Below, piece by piece: positions 8,769-16,730 of a DNA stretch of 53,186 nt. A program made the position numbers and the translations under genes. Each line of letters opens with the position of its first letter. Position 1 is the first letter of the stretch. Source of the stretch: Paenibacillus sp. 598K (GTDB lineage: Bacteria > Bacillota > Bacilli > Paenibacillales > Paenibacillaceae); the NCBI RefSeq assembly GCF_003851045.1, contig NZ_BFBX01000067.1:552-53737 (forward strand), in the 5' to 3' direction. The notes beneath the pieces were generated by a model that saw nothing but the letters and a program-made list of their open reading frames with translations, was not told where the DNA came from and searched no databases.

Positions 8769-9842
8769 ATGTACAAGATCGGAACGATGGGAACGTTCGC
8801 CACGCTGCCCGAGCTGGCCATGGCGATCTATGAAGGCGATACAGCGAAGGTCGAAGCCTTGCTCGGGCAGGAGCGTAATGTCGATGCGGAGCTGGAGCTG
8901 AGCAAGCACACGTCGCTGACGCCGCTCGATCTGGCGCTGATCCTCGGTCGACGGACCATCGTGGAGCTGCTCGTGGCACGCGGGGCCGAGCTGAATGCCA
9001 AGGACAACCCGGCGATGCTGTTGGCAGTCCGCTACGGCAACGCCGAGCTGGTGACGTACCTGCATAGTCAGGGAGCGCGGCTCGATGGCCGCAACCGCGT
9101 CAAGAGCAACGCCTATGACGAGGCGTACTACGGCAACAAAAAAAATATCCCGCTCCTGCACGAGCTGGGGCTGGATATCAAGTCGCATGCCGGCGGCGTG
9201 CTGCGCAAGGCGGTCGCTGCCCGCGACCGCAAGACTGTGGACGATCTCCTCGAGCAAGACGCCGATATTAACTATCACGCGGCAGATATGGTCTACCCCT
9301 ATGAGCCGACGCCGCTAACGGTCGCCGCGCGCAACAATGACCTGGCGATGGTACGCTATCTGATCGAGCGCGGCGCCGATGTGACCGCGCAGGAAAAGGA
9401 CGGCGAGCGCGCCTACACAATCGCCGTCAGCCAGCGCAATGAAGCGATGGCCGACTACCTGAAGGAGTTGGAGCCGGAGGACTTCCATAGCCTGAGCAAC
9501 CGGCTCCACGCCCTGCGGCCGTACAAGCTGCCGCAGCCGCTGCTCGAGTATCTGAGCGAGGGCGCGCGCCGCATCGAGCTGCCGGCCAACGAACCGGGCG
9601 TCGGCTATGTCGAGCTGTTCCAGCTCACCGATACGGTCGAAATGAAGCTCGGACGCACCAAGCTGCTGCGGCTGTCCGCCGAGCTCGACGTCTATTCTCA
9701 TCTGCTGCTCGTCTGGCATCCCGCCAAGCGACGGCTCGGACTAGCCGACATCGAGCATCGTGAATATATAGAGTTGGCGACCGCGGACGCCTTCCTCGCC
9801 GATCCCGGCGGCGTGCTTGCTCGCCATCTGGAGGCTATGTGA
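8769..9842 (+). CDS. Ankyrin-repeat protein
   Basis: 357 residues from ATG 8769, chosen because GGAGGG lies just before it; an upstream in-frame start at 8673 lacks a ribosome site. Residues about 20-240 hold about five ankyrin units, with typical pieces such as TPLDLALILGRRTIVELLVA, GAELNAKDN, TPLTVAARNNDLAMVRYLI and ERGADV. The C-terminal 110 residues are a separate domain without a name I can give. There is no signal peptide, so it is probably a cytoplasmic protein-binding scaffold. It stands alone between a chemoreceptor and a lipoprotein gene; the partner is unknown. Confidence 0.85.
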   Translation: MYKIGTMGTFATLPELAMAIYEGDTAKVEALLGQERNVDAELELSKHTSLTPLDLALILGRRTIVELLVARGAELNAKDNPAMLLAVRYGNAELVTYLHSQGARLDGRNRVKSNAYDEAYYGNKKNIPLLHELGLDIKSHAGGVLRKAVAARDRKTVDDLLEQDADINYHAADMVYPYEPTPLTVAARNNDLAMVRYLIERGADVTAQEKDGERAYTIAVSQRNEAMADYLKELEPEDFHSLSNRLHALRPYKLPQPLLEYLSEGARRIELPANEPGVGYVELFQLTDTVEMKLGRTKLLRLSAELDVYSHLLLVWHPAKRRLGLADIEHREYIELATADAFLADPGGVLARHLEAM

Positions 9843-9846
9843 AACA

Positions 9847-9892
9847 GCGCATCGCGCTGCGATGCGCCGCGGCAGCGCCGCCTCCAGGCGGC
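9847..9892 (+). terminator. Tandem hairpins after the ankyrin gene
   Basis: A perfect 9-base stem GCGCATCGC/GCGATGCGC with a 3-base loop (9847-9867) begins 4 bases after the stop codon. A second perfect 7-base stem GCCGCCT/AGGCGGC follows (9877-9892). There is no T run, so termination is likely but not canonical. Confidence 0.4.
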
Positions 9893-9961
9893 CTGCAAGA
9901 TTCATTATGCACGCCATCGAAATTGGTATATTCGCGCTGCATGTGTATAGGGGGCGGCAGT

Positions 9962-10384
9962 TCAGCCCTCTATCATAGCCAGGTAGCGAATCTGCTCCTC
10001 GCCGACGACAGCAATCAAGATATCGCTCTTCTCCTTAGGCTTGAACAGCTCCGTCCCTTCCGGCAGCCTGGTTGCGGTTAAGTCCGCGTACGGCAGCTCG
10101 CTGCTCTGACGCTTGATTTCCCCTACGCGCTCGCCAGCCTCCAACGCCTGCTCCTGTACCCAATCGATACCCTTTGCATTGACGTATACGATACCTTGGT
10201 ATTGCAGAAGGTCCGTTTGCGGATTGCGCTCCAGCATCGCCTCGGCGGTCGGATTGCCAATCGTTGTTTGCACCGATTGTCCTGATGGCTGGCCCGACCT
10301 ACCCGACTGTCCAGGCGGCTCCGTGCCACACCCTGCCAGCGCCAAGAGCACGGCCAGACCTGCCAATGTCATCTTCAGTCTCAT
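9962..10384 (-). CDS. Small secreted lipoprotein of unknown function
   Basis: 140 residues. The N-terminus is a lipoprotein signal with a charged start, a Leu/Ala core and the lipobox LAGC with Cys19 as the lipidated residue. A short Gly/Gln/Ser-rich linker follows (about 20-42), then a compact domain. Similar short lipoproteins are common in Bacilli, but I do not recognise a family. It would be anchored to the outer face of the membrane. The gene is monocistronic, and its Shine-Dalgarno is a run of 11 G (see next entry). Confidence 0.75.
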   Translation of the reverse strand: MRLKMTLAGLAVLLALAGCGTEPPGQSGRSGQPSGQSVQTTIGNPTAEAMLERNPQTDLLQYQGIVYVNAKGIDWVQEQALEAGERVGEIKRQSSELPYADLTATRLPEGTELFKPKEKSDILIAVVGEEQIRYLAMIEG

Positions 10385-10391
10385 CGCTCAT

Positions 10392-10402
10392 CCCCCCCCC
10401 CC
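10392..10402 (-). promoter_or_regulatory. Homopolymeric G11 Shine-Dalgarno tract
   Basis: Eleven consecutive C on the plus strand, so G11 on the coding strand of the lipoprotein gene. It lies 7 bases upstream of the ATG and is the only possible ribosome site. A run this long is prone to slippage and its length would change ribosome-site strength or spacing. Confidence 0.6.
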
Positions 10403-10504
10403 TTGCCATTACTGACGCAAGCGAGATCCATTATGTTACACCTCAGCCAACCGACCGGGAACGCGGCGCTGGCCTAGGGGGTGTTTGGGGTGTGCAGACA
10501 CGCC

Positions 10505-11407
10505 CTAACGGTGACTCTGACGATAGTGCTGCGGGCTCAGCCCCGTCCATCGCTTGAACTGCCGGCTGAAGTGCGACAGCTCGGCATACCCCAGTCGTGC
10601 GGCGATCTCCTTGAGCCCCAGATGCGACTGCTGGAGCAGCGTTTTGGATTCGCGCATCTTCAGGTCGGATAGATACTGACGCGGCGACATGCCGTACAGC
10701 TTGCGGAACGCCTCGAGCGCATAGCCCGGCGAGATGCCGAGCGAGGCCGCGATCTGCTCGATCCGCAGCGCACGCTGACCGTCCAGCTCTACCCTCTCAT
10801 GCGGGTCGAAATGACGCTTGATCGCCTCCGCGATCGCTCGCGCATAGCGGACATAGGACGCCGACGCGTCGTCCCCCGCAGCCTCATCCTCTGGCGGCGC
10901 AGCCAGCGTCGCCAGTCGGGCGAGCAGCTCGAACAACTGGATCTGGATGCGGAACCGCTCGCCAGTCGAGGGTGCCGGATCGTCGCGCAGCATCGTCAGC
11001 CACGGCTCGATCAGCGCGCGGATCGTCCGACTCTCCTCGCTCTCCGCTCGCAGCAGCCGCTGCTCGAGGTGCAGCATACGCTGTCTAAACTCCGGATCAT
11101 CGACGTTGAAGTGGACGCAAAAGTAATGCATCCCCTCCGCCGACACGCAGCGATGGGCATGCCGGAAGCTAGGCGGGATCAATAGCATATCGCCCGCTCT
11201 CAGCAGATAGCGATTGCCCTCCATCACCGTCTCCTGCTCGCCTGCCAGGATCAGATTCAGCTCAAAGCCGACATGCGTCTCCATCGGCATCGTCCAATCG
11301 GCAGCAACCTGCCGCTCGTGCCCGCCGTAGAACTTCACATTCCAATCCAGCGACGGCAGCCATCTCACCTGATGACGCCACGTCTGGAAGGCCTCCTGCT
11401 CGCTCAT
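10505..11407 (-). CDS. AraC-family regulator with cupin domain
   Basis: 300 residues. The N-terminal cupin (about 20-130) shows GFELNLILAGEQETVMEGNR and LLRAGDMLLIPPSFRHAHRC. The C-terminal double helix-turn-helix (about 190-298) ends in IAARLGYAELSHFSRQFKRW. The ATG follows AAGGAGGCGG. It diverges from a GH30 hydrolase with 132 bases between them, so by family habit it most likely activates that gene in response to a sugar. Confidence 0.9.
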   Translation of the reverse strand: MSEQEAFQTWRHQVRWLPSLDWNVKFYGGHERQVAADWTMPMETHVGFELNLILAGEQETVMEGNRYLLRAGDMLLIPPSFRHAHRCVSAEGMHYFCVHFNVDDPEFRQRMLHLEQRLLRAESEESRTIRALIEPWLTMLRDDPAPSTGERFRIQIQLFELLARLATLAAPPEDEAAGDDASASYVRYARAIAEAIKRHFDPHERVELDGQRALRIEQIAASLGISPGYALEAFRKLYGMSPRQYLSDLKMRESKTLLQQSHLGLKEIAARLGYAELSHFSRQFKRWTGLSPQHYRQSHR

Positions 11408-11473
11408 CTGCGCCGCCTCCTTGGATTTGGGTAACTCTGACCCGGATCGGACCCTCTACAGCCCTCAGCTCCT

Positions 11474-11505
11474 CCCATTATACTAGAAGAGCAAGCTAGT
11501 ATGGG
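11474..11505. promoter_or_regulatory. Inverted repeat between AraC and GH30 genes
   Basis: CCCAT(TAT)ACTAG and CTAGTATGGG form an interrupted dyad with a 9-base centre in the divergent promoter region. The left arm read on the minus strand contains a perfect TATAAT. It is a candidate operator or promoter core for the AraC/GH30 pair. The same 12 bases, CTAGTATGGGAA, recur at 14216-14227. Confidence 0.35.
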
Positions 11506-11539
11506 AATCGACCACTAACTACCCACCAGGAGGAGATAG

Positions 11540-12892
11540 ATGATGACACAGCAGGTAATACGATGGGTGACGAGTACGCCGGAGGCTGCATGGCAGGAGC
11601 AAGCGGCTGTGCAGGAGATCGCGAAGACCGGGCGGGCCGACCTAAGCTGGAATGGCGAGACGAAGCAGACCGTCGAAGGGTTCGGCGGCTGCTTTAATGA
11701 GCTGGGTTATGTCGCCCTGCAGAAGCTGTCTGAGGCAGATCGGGCAGCCGTCATGCACGACCTGTTCCACCCGGAGGGCGCGCAGCGCTTCGCGATCTGC
11801 CGTCTGCCGATCGGCGCCAGCGACTATGCGCTGGAATGGTACAGCCACAATGAGGTGGACGGCGACTACGAGATGGCGCATTTCTCCATCGCGCGCGACA
11901 CGCAGTATCTCATCCCTTACATCAAGGAGGCGCTGCGCCTCAATCCCGATCTGAAGCTGTTTGCCACGCCGTGGAGTCCGCCTGCCTGGATGAAGTCGCC
12001 CAAGGCCTACAACTACGGCACGCTCCGCTGGGAGCCTGAGGTGCTGCAGGCGTACGCGCTCTACTTTGTCAAGTTCGTCCAGGCCTATGCCGCCGAGGGG
12101 ATCACGATCCACCAGGTGCATGTCCAGAATGAGGTCGTCGCCGACCAGAAGTTCCCTTCCTGCGTCTGGACTGGCGCGCAGCTGCGCGACTTCATCCGCG
12201 ACTACCTCGGCCCTGCCTTCGAGCAGCATGGGCTGACGACCGAGATCTGGCTCGGTACGATCAACGCCCCGGAGCCGTGGGACGAGTGGATGAAGAAGAA
12301 GGTGCAGGATCATAGCGCCTACACGCATACCGTGCTGAGCGATCCCGAGGCGTATAAGTACGTCAAGGGCGTCGGCTACCAGTGGGCTGGCAAATACGGC
12401 ATCCAGCGCACGGTCATGAGCTACCCCGAGCTGCGCTACATGCAGACGGAAAATGAATGCGGCGATGGCGAGAATACGTGGTTCTATGCCAAGTACGTAT
12501 TCACGCTGTACCAGCACTACTTCACCAATGGCGTCAACGCCTACATCTACTGGAACATGGCGCTTGAGCCCAAGGGCCGCAGCACCTGGGGCTGGGAGCA
12601 AAATGCGATGGTGACGGTCGATCCGGCGACGTCCCACGCCCAGTACAATCCCGAGTATTACGTCATGAAGCATTTCGCCCATGCCGTCATGCCCGGCTCG
12701 CGGCGGCTCGGTCTGCAGGGCCCTTGGACGGGCAATGCCGTCGCCTTCGAGACGGTGGATGGCGATCATGTCTTCGTCATCGGCAACCCGTTCTCCGAGC
12801 CGCGCACGATCACAGTGGCGCATGGCGAGCGCATGTATGCGCTGGAGCTGCCTGCCGACTCGTTCAACACCGTGATTATGCCTCGCGTATAG
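11540..12892 (+). CDS. GH30 glycoside hydrolase (clan GH-A)
   Basis: 450 residues starting at the first of two ATG codons after AGGAGGAG. The N-terminus has the GH30 opening QTVEGFGGCFNELGY. The barrel shows FATPWSPPAWMK and then HQVHVQNE with acid/base Glu198 and QTENECG with nucleophile Glu304. The C-terminal 70 residues complete the side beta-domain. There is no signal peptide, so it acts inside the cell on imported saccharides. GH30 covers beta-glucosylceramidases, beta-1,6-glucanases, beta-xylosidases and beta-fucosidases; the subfamily cannot be fixed by eye. An AraC regulator diverges upstream. Confidence 0.9.
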   Translation: MMTQQVIRWVTSTPEAAWQEQAAVQEIAKTGRADLSWNGETKQTVEGFGGCFNELGYVALQKLSEADRAAVMHDLFHPEGAQRFAICRLPIGASDYALEWYSHNEVDGDYEMAHFSIARDTQYLIPYIKEALRLNPDLKLFATPWSPPAWMKSPKAYNYGTLRWEPEVLQAYALYFVKFVQAYAAEGITIHQVHVQNEVVADQKFPSCVWTGAQLRDFIRDYLGPAFEQHGLTTEIWLGTINAPEPWDEWMKKKVQDHSAYTHTVLSDPEAYKYVKGVGYQWAGKYGIQRTVMSYPELRYMQTENECGDGENTWFYAKYVFTLYQHYFTNGVNAYIYWNMALEPKGRSTWGWEQNAMVTVDPATSHAQYNPEYYVMKHFAHAVMPGSRRLGLQGPWTGNAVAFETVDGDHVFVIGNPFSEPRTITVAHGERMYALELPADSFNTVIMPRV

Positions 12893-13055
12893 AGTAGCAT
12901 CCGGTCTGCGCGGAGGTCTTCGGGAGGAGAAGGCCTCTGCGCTTAGCTTGGCGAGCAGCGTTCTTGTAGCTAGGATGCTGCTGGATAATCGCGATCAGAT
13001 TGGCGTACTTGGGATAGGAAGTAATAATCGGCTTTGCGATCGGCAGCTTTTTCAT
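12876..13055 (-). pseudogene. Truncated start of a second BtrH-like gene
   Basis: An open frame of 59 codons with a good ribosome site (GAGGGGGG, 7 bases before ATG), 29 bases after the stop of the intact BtrH-like gene and on the same strand. Its opening, LPIAKPIITSYPKYANLIAI, aligns with LPVAKPFLRGYVHHAIAFSI of that neighbour without gaps. After about residue 28 the similarity ends and the frame runs on as a basic tail into the 3' end of the GH30 gene. It reads best as a tandem paralog cut off after the first 28 codons. A real short peptide remains possible. Confidence 0.5.
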
Positions 13056-13084
13056 CAAATACCCCCCCTCTCCAAAACTTCTCC

Positions 13085-14068
13085 TTATCTCCGGGACAAC
13101 ATACTTTCGTACACCTCCGCTTCCTTCTCCCTCAGCTCGCCTGTACGCCTGATAATCTTGGCGTAGAGACCCTGGTCCGGCGAGAAGAAGCTCCTCAGAT
13201 GCAAGGCTCTCAGCTTGAAGGCGTCGCCCTCCAGCTCCTCGAGCCGATGCACCGTATCCGCTCCGGGATCGAGCAGCCCTGCCTCCTGCAGGAACTTTAT
13301 CTTGTACCGCATACTCTGCTTGTGCTCCCACAACGAATGAAGCACGCGAATATCCGACTCTGCCCTTCCCTCTTGGAGCAGCCCGAAATACTCGATTACC
13401 TTGTCATAAATATCCAAACCGAACACATACATCTTGTTATCCCGATAACAGCTCCTCGACTTAACATAATCGCTCAAAAAGCCGTAAAATCTCGTCGAAT
13501 CAAAGGTAATCGGGTTATGAAGCCGGGTATACACCTTGGAATGATTGACCCACACGGCCTGTCCATTCGTTCGCGCATAAGCCTCCTGCAGTGCCTCAAA
13601 CAAGATTTGCGCTTCGGTAAACACACCGTCCTTGACGAACTTCCCATAGAATACCGATGCTTCCTGATCGTAGCCGTAAATAAATATATTATGGGTGAAA
13701 TCATCCTTCATGTAGGTGGATGTGCCTGGAATATAGGACTCGTTGACCATCAATTCCGTATATCCGTCGGCCTCCAGCGTATCGATCAAAAAACGGATCA
13801 CGCCGCCGTTGTAATGGGCAATGACATTTTTGTGAATGGTCTGAATGGTGAACTGATCGTCGTAAGCAGCATAAAACGTCTCGTGGTAAAAATCGAGGGT
13901 GCTGTGGCGATTGGAGGGCAAATCGTGGGGACAACGGAGCTGAATAAAATTACTGGCAAACCAATGGTTATCGCTCTCACTGCTCAGGTCGATGATCGAG
14001 AAAGCGATCGCATGATGGACATATCCGCGAAGGAACGGCTTCGCGACGGGCAAAATTCGGCTTGCCAT
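13085..14068 (-). CDS. BtrH-like (butirosin H N-terminal family) protein, copy 2
   Basis: 327 residues. It shares with two island proteins a core made of a YTELMVNESYIP-type strand and then THNIFIYGYD with His126. This resembles the BtrH N-terminal family, papain-like-fold proteins that include an acyl-ACP:aminoglycoside acyltransferase. The N-terminus lacks an obvious catalytic Cys, so catalysis is doubtful. The ATG follows GAGGTG. A promoter of the type also found before the ABC exporter and the third copy lies upstream. A truncated paralog follows. The role is unknown; the family call rests on my reading of the motif. Confidence 0.55.
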   Translation of the reverse strand: MASRILPVAKPFLRGYVHHAIAFSIIDLSSESDNHWFASNFIQLRCPHDLPSNRHSTLDFYHETFYAAYDDQFTIQTIHKNVIAHYNGGVIRFLIDTLEADGYTELMVNESYIPGTSTYMKDDFTHNIFIYGYDQEASVFYGKFVKDGVFTEAQILFEALQEAYARTNGQAVWVNHSKVYTRLHNPITFDSTRFYGFLSDYVKSRSCYRDNKMYVFGLDIYDKVIEYFGLLQEGRAESDIRVLHSLWEHKQSMRYKIKFLQEAGLLDPGADTVHRLEELEGDAFKLRALHLRSFFSPDQGLYAKIIRRTGELREKEAEVYESMLSRR

Positions 14069-14141
14069 GAATATACACCTCGACTATGGGAGATTCCGAG
14101 GAAGGATCAGGACGTCAAGTATGCAAGCGCCTCAGAACCAT

Positions 14142-14171
14142 AATATACCATCCATATGGAAGCGTTGTAAA
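14142..14171 (-). promoter_or_regulatory. Promoter of BtrH-like copy 2
   Basis: On the minus strand, TTTACA, 18 bases, TATATT. The -10 context GATGGTATATTAT is nearly the same as before the ABC exporter (18528-18556) and BtrH-like copy 3 (38589-38617). Confidence 0.5.
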
Positions 14172-14292
14172 TAATTCAAAGCAAGGTCTAAAGTTATTTC
14201 ATTTTCTTTTATGACCTAGTATGGGAAAATGAGGTAGTGAGCTCAGATACTGTTGCAGCTTGATCATTTCTGCGGAGGGGGGCGCCAATATT

Positions 14293-14943
14293 TTGCTTAG
14301 CAAACCGATCGCAATTACCTTGTTGGCACTAATCGCTTGTTTATCTATTGGTATCGTCTACTTGTCAAGCCAAACAAAAGCGGACGACTATCTCTCCGCC
14401 CAAAAAATCGAAGCGTTGCGAGCGGACTATCCCATCTACGATAAAGACCCGGATTTCCTATCGACCGTACCACTATCCTTCCAAGACGTCTTTGAAGGCG
14501 TCGACTCGGTCGTCATCGGGTCCGTGGTTGAAGCGCTGCCCGAATACAGCATCACGCTGCCGCTGGAGAGCGAAGCGGACAAGGCAGTGGACGAGAAAAA
14601 TAAAGAGCTGGGCTTTGACCCCAGGCGGGAATTTGTCCAGTACAAACTCAAGGTGGAGAAGCTGATCGCAGGCGAAGCCGTCGACGACGAGATCATCCTC
14701 TCCCATAACGCCATGTTTGTAGGCATTGAGCCGGAGTTAAAGCCTGGCATGGAGCTATTGCTCGGGTTATCCAAAGGGATGGATATGCACGAGGGCAAAT
14801 ACTTTTTTAGCCGCTATGGCACCTACTATATCGTGGAGGACGATTATGTCCTGCCCGCCTATGAAGATCAAGTATCCAAAACGTTAACCGGCGCGTCGCT
14901 AACACAATTGATCGATACAATCAAGTCGTATCGGAATGACTAA
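14293..14943 (+). CDS. Membrane-anchored protein of unknown function
   Basis: 216 residues from TTG 14293, chosen because GGAGGGGGG lies 10 bases upstream; a farther in-frame TTG at 14260 has no ribosome site. The N-terminus has one hydrophobic span (about 5-25, IAITLLALIACLSIGIVYL), then a soluble acidic domain of about 185 residues outside the cell. The part with SVVIGSVVEALPEYSI and the later KLKVEKLIAGEA looks like the beta-barrel seen in many short Bacillus exoproteins, but I do not know the family. It is monocistronic with its own terminator. Base composition is less GC-rich than the backbone. Confidence 0.75.
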   Translation: MLSKPIAITLLALIACLSIGIVYLSSQTKADDYLSAQKIEALRADYPIYDKDPDFLSTVPLSFQDVFEGVDSVVIGSVVEALPEYSITLPLESEADKAVDEKNKELGFDPRREFVQYKLKVEKLIAGEAVDDEIILSHNAMFVGIEPELKPGMELLLGLSKGMDMHEGKYFFSRYGTYYIVEDDYVLPAYEDQVSKTLTGASLTQLIDTIKSYRND

Positions 14944-14949
14944 CCAGGA

Positions 14950-14986
14950 CTCCCCCTGCATGCATGCCATGCAAGGGGAGTTTTTT
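14950..14986 (+). terminator. Rho-independent terminator
   Basis: Stem CTCCCCcTGCATG / CATGCAaGGGGAG with a CATGC loop and one mismatch, followed by TTTTTT, 6 bases after the stop of the upstream membrane protein gene. It separates it from the convergent ABC operon. Confidence 0.9.
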
Positions 14987-15023
14987 ATAAAAGAAAAACG
15001 GTAAGAGCTGCAGTACGACAGCC

Positions 15024-16730
15024 TTAACTACCCGCGCTGTACACCAGCTCCCGATATACCTCCGCACCGTGCAGCAGCTCGCGGTGGCTGCCTTGCTCGA
15101 CCACGCGGCCTTGCTGCATCACATAGATGCAATCGGCATCCTCCACCGTCGATAACCGATGGGCGATGACGATCGTCGTCCGGCCAGCGCGCAGGCGGTC
15201 GAGATTACGCTGGACGCGACGCTCCGTCTCCAGATCGAGCGCCGAGGTCGCCTCGTCGAGCAGCAGGATCTCCGGATCGCTGAGCAGCGCCCGCGCGATC
15301 GCCAGCCGCTGCCGCTGGCCGCCGGACAGCGTGATGCCCCGCTCGCCCAGCAACGTCTCGTACCCCTCCGGCAACGTCTCGATGTAGTCCGCGATCTCCG
15401 CCGCCTCGCAAGCGGCTCGCACCTCGTCATCCGTCGCCGGCTTGCCGAGCGTCAGGTTATGGCGGATCGTATCGGGGAACAGGTGCGGCTCCTGCGGCAC
15501 CAGCACGATCCGGCTGCGCCAGTCGGCCAGCGACAGCTCCCGCAGCGGCACGCCATTGACGAGGATTTCCCCTGCCGTCGGCTCGTAGAACCCCTCCAGC
15601 AGCTGCGCGATCGTCGACTTGCCGCCGCCGCTCGCGCCGACGAAGGCGATCTTGCCGCCGATTGGCACGGACAGATCGAGCCGCTGGAGCACCTCTCCCC
15701 CTTGCTCGCTGTATCGGAACGACACCTCCCGGAAGACGAGGCTGCGGATCGGCCCTGTCAGCGTCCTGCCGTCCTCCGGCTCGCCCATCGTCATGAAGCC
15801 TTGCAGCCGCTCGACCGCGCCGAGCTTGGCAGACCATTGGAGCGCGGCGCCGAGGAGCTGCTGCATGCCCGAGAGCAGCTGGCTGGCGAACTGGTAGACG
15901 ACGATGAACGTGCCGATCGTCAGACTGCCCTGGATCGTCAGATACGCCCCGAGCCCCAGCACCGCGAGGTTGATGCCCCAGCGGAACGGCTCGCTCCAGG
16001 CGAGCTGGCGGTTCGCCAGCTTGCCCTCTTGCATCACCTTGGCAAAGTAACGCTTGAACTTGTCCTGGTACCGCTCCAGCTCCCAGGCCTCGCGATGGAA
16101 GGCGATCACCTCTCGGGTCGAGGACAGCCCCTCCTCCAGTTGGACCGCCACCTCAGCCCGCGCGCCGTGGATCTCCTTACTCGTCGCGCGCTGCAATGGG
16201 CTGAACTTGCGGCCGATGACGATATAGATCGCGCCGAGCCCGACGATCAGCGCCAGCAGCCACGGGTTCGCCCAGCCGATAAACGCCGCCAGCACGACGA
16301 CCCGGGCAACGCCGGTCAGCGTCTCCGGCACCATGTGGGAGACGAAGTGGCTCGTCTCGTTGACCTCGCCGTGGAACCGCTGGGCCAGTCCGCCGATCCG
16401 CTCATTGTGGTAGCGCGACGCCTTCATCCGATACATCACCTGCATCAGCCGAACGGCGAAGGTCCGCTGCAGCGCGTATTCGTTGCGCCGGTTCAGCATG
16501 AAGGAGACGAGGTGAACGGCATTGTAACCGATAATAAATGCGGCGAATAATAGCAAGTACCCGGTCAGCTTGTCGTATTGGCTGTGGACGAAGATGTCGT
16601 CGATGATCCACTTCTGCACGCCGGTAATCGCCAGCAGCGACAGCATATCGAGCAAGCATAGCAGCACCGCCAGCAGCAGGCTGCCCCGGATCGCTCTAGT
16701 GTAGCCGGCCAGCCATCTCCATTCAGACAT
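15024..16730 (-). CDS. ABC exporter subunit (fused TMD-NBD), second gene
   Basis: 568 residues. A six-helix exporter membrane domain (about 15-300) is fused to an ATPase domain with Walker A GASGGGKST (365-373), signature LSGGQ (468-472) and Walker B ILLLDEATSALD with catalytic Glu493. It overlaps the preceding ABC gene by 8 bases and so forms a heterodimer with it. Such pairs export peptides, lipids or drugs. Both ATP sites look intact. A decayed copy of its 3' end lies in the island at 34728-34950. Confidence 0.93.
   Translation of the reverse strand: MSEWRWLAGYTRAIRGSLLLAVLLCLLDMLSLLAITGVQKWIIDDIFVHSQYDKLTGYLLLFAAFIIGYNAVHLVSFMLNRRNEYALQRTFAVRLMQVMYRMKASRYHNERIGGLAQRFHGEVNETSHFVSHMVPETLTGVARVVVLAAFIGWANPWLLALIVGLGAIYIVIGRKFSPLQRATSKEIHGARAEVAVQLEEGLSSTREVIAFHREAWELERYQDKFKRYFAKVMQEGKLANRQLAWSEPFRWGINLAVLGLGAYLTIQGSLTIGTFIVVYQFASQLLSGMQQLLGAALQWSAKLGAVERLQGFMTMGEPEDGRTLTGPIRSLVFREVSFRYSEQGGEVLQRLDLSVPIGGKIAFVGASGGGKSTIAQLLEGFYEPTAGEILVNGVPLRELSLADWRSRIVLVPQEPHLFPDTIRHNLTLGKPATDDEVRAACEAAEIADYIETLPEGYETLLGERGITLSGGQRQRLAIARALLSDPEILLLDEATSALDLETERRVQRNLDRLRAGRTTIVIAHRLSTVEDADCIYVMQQGRVVEQGSHRELLHGAEVYRELVYSAGS

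Noticed and set aside
13034..14143. 369-codon plus-strand frame opposite the BtrH-like gene
   Set aside because: The minus-strand frame has a ribosome site, a promoter and paralogs; the plus frame has none.
15159..16550. Long plus-strand frame opposite the ABC exporter gene
   Set aside because: Composition (Arg, Gln, His, Asp-rich) is typical of antisense of a GC-rich gene; no domain or ribosome site.
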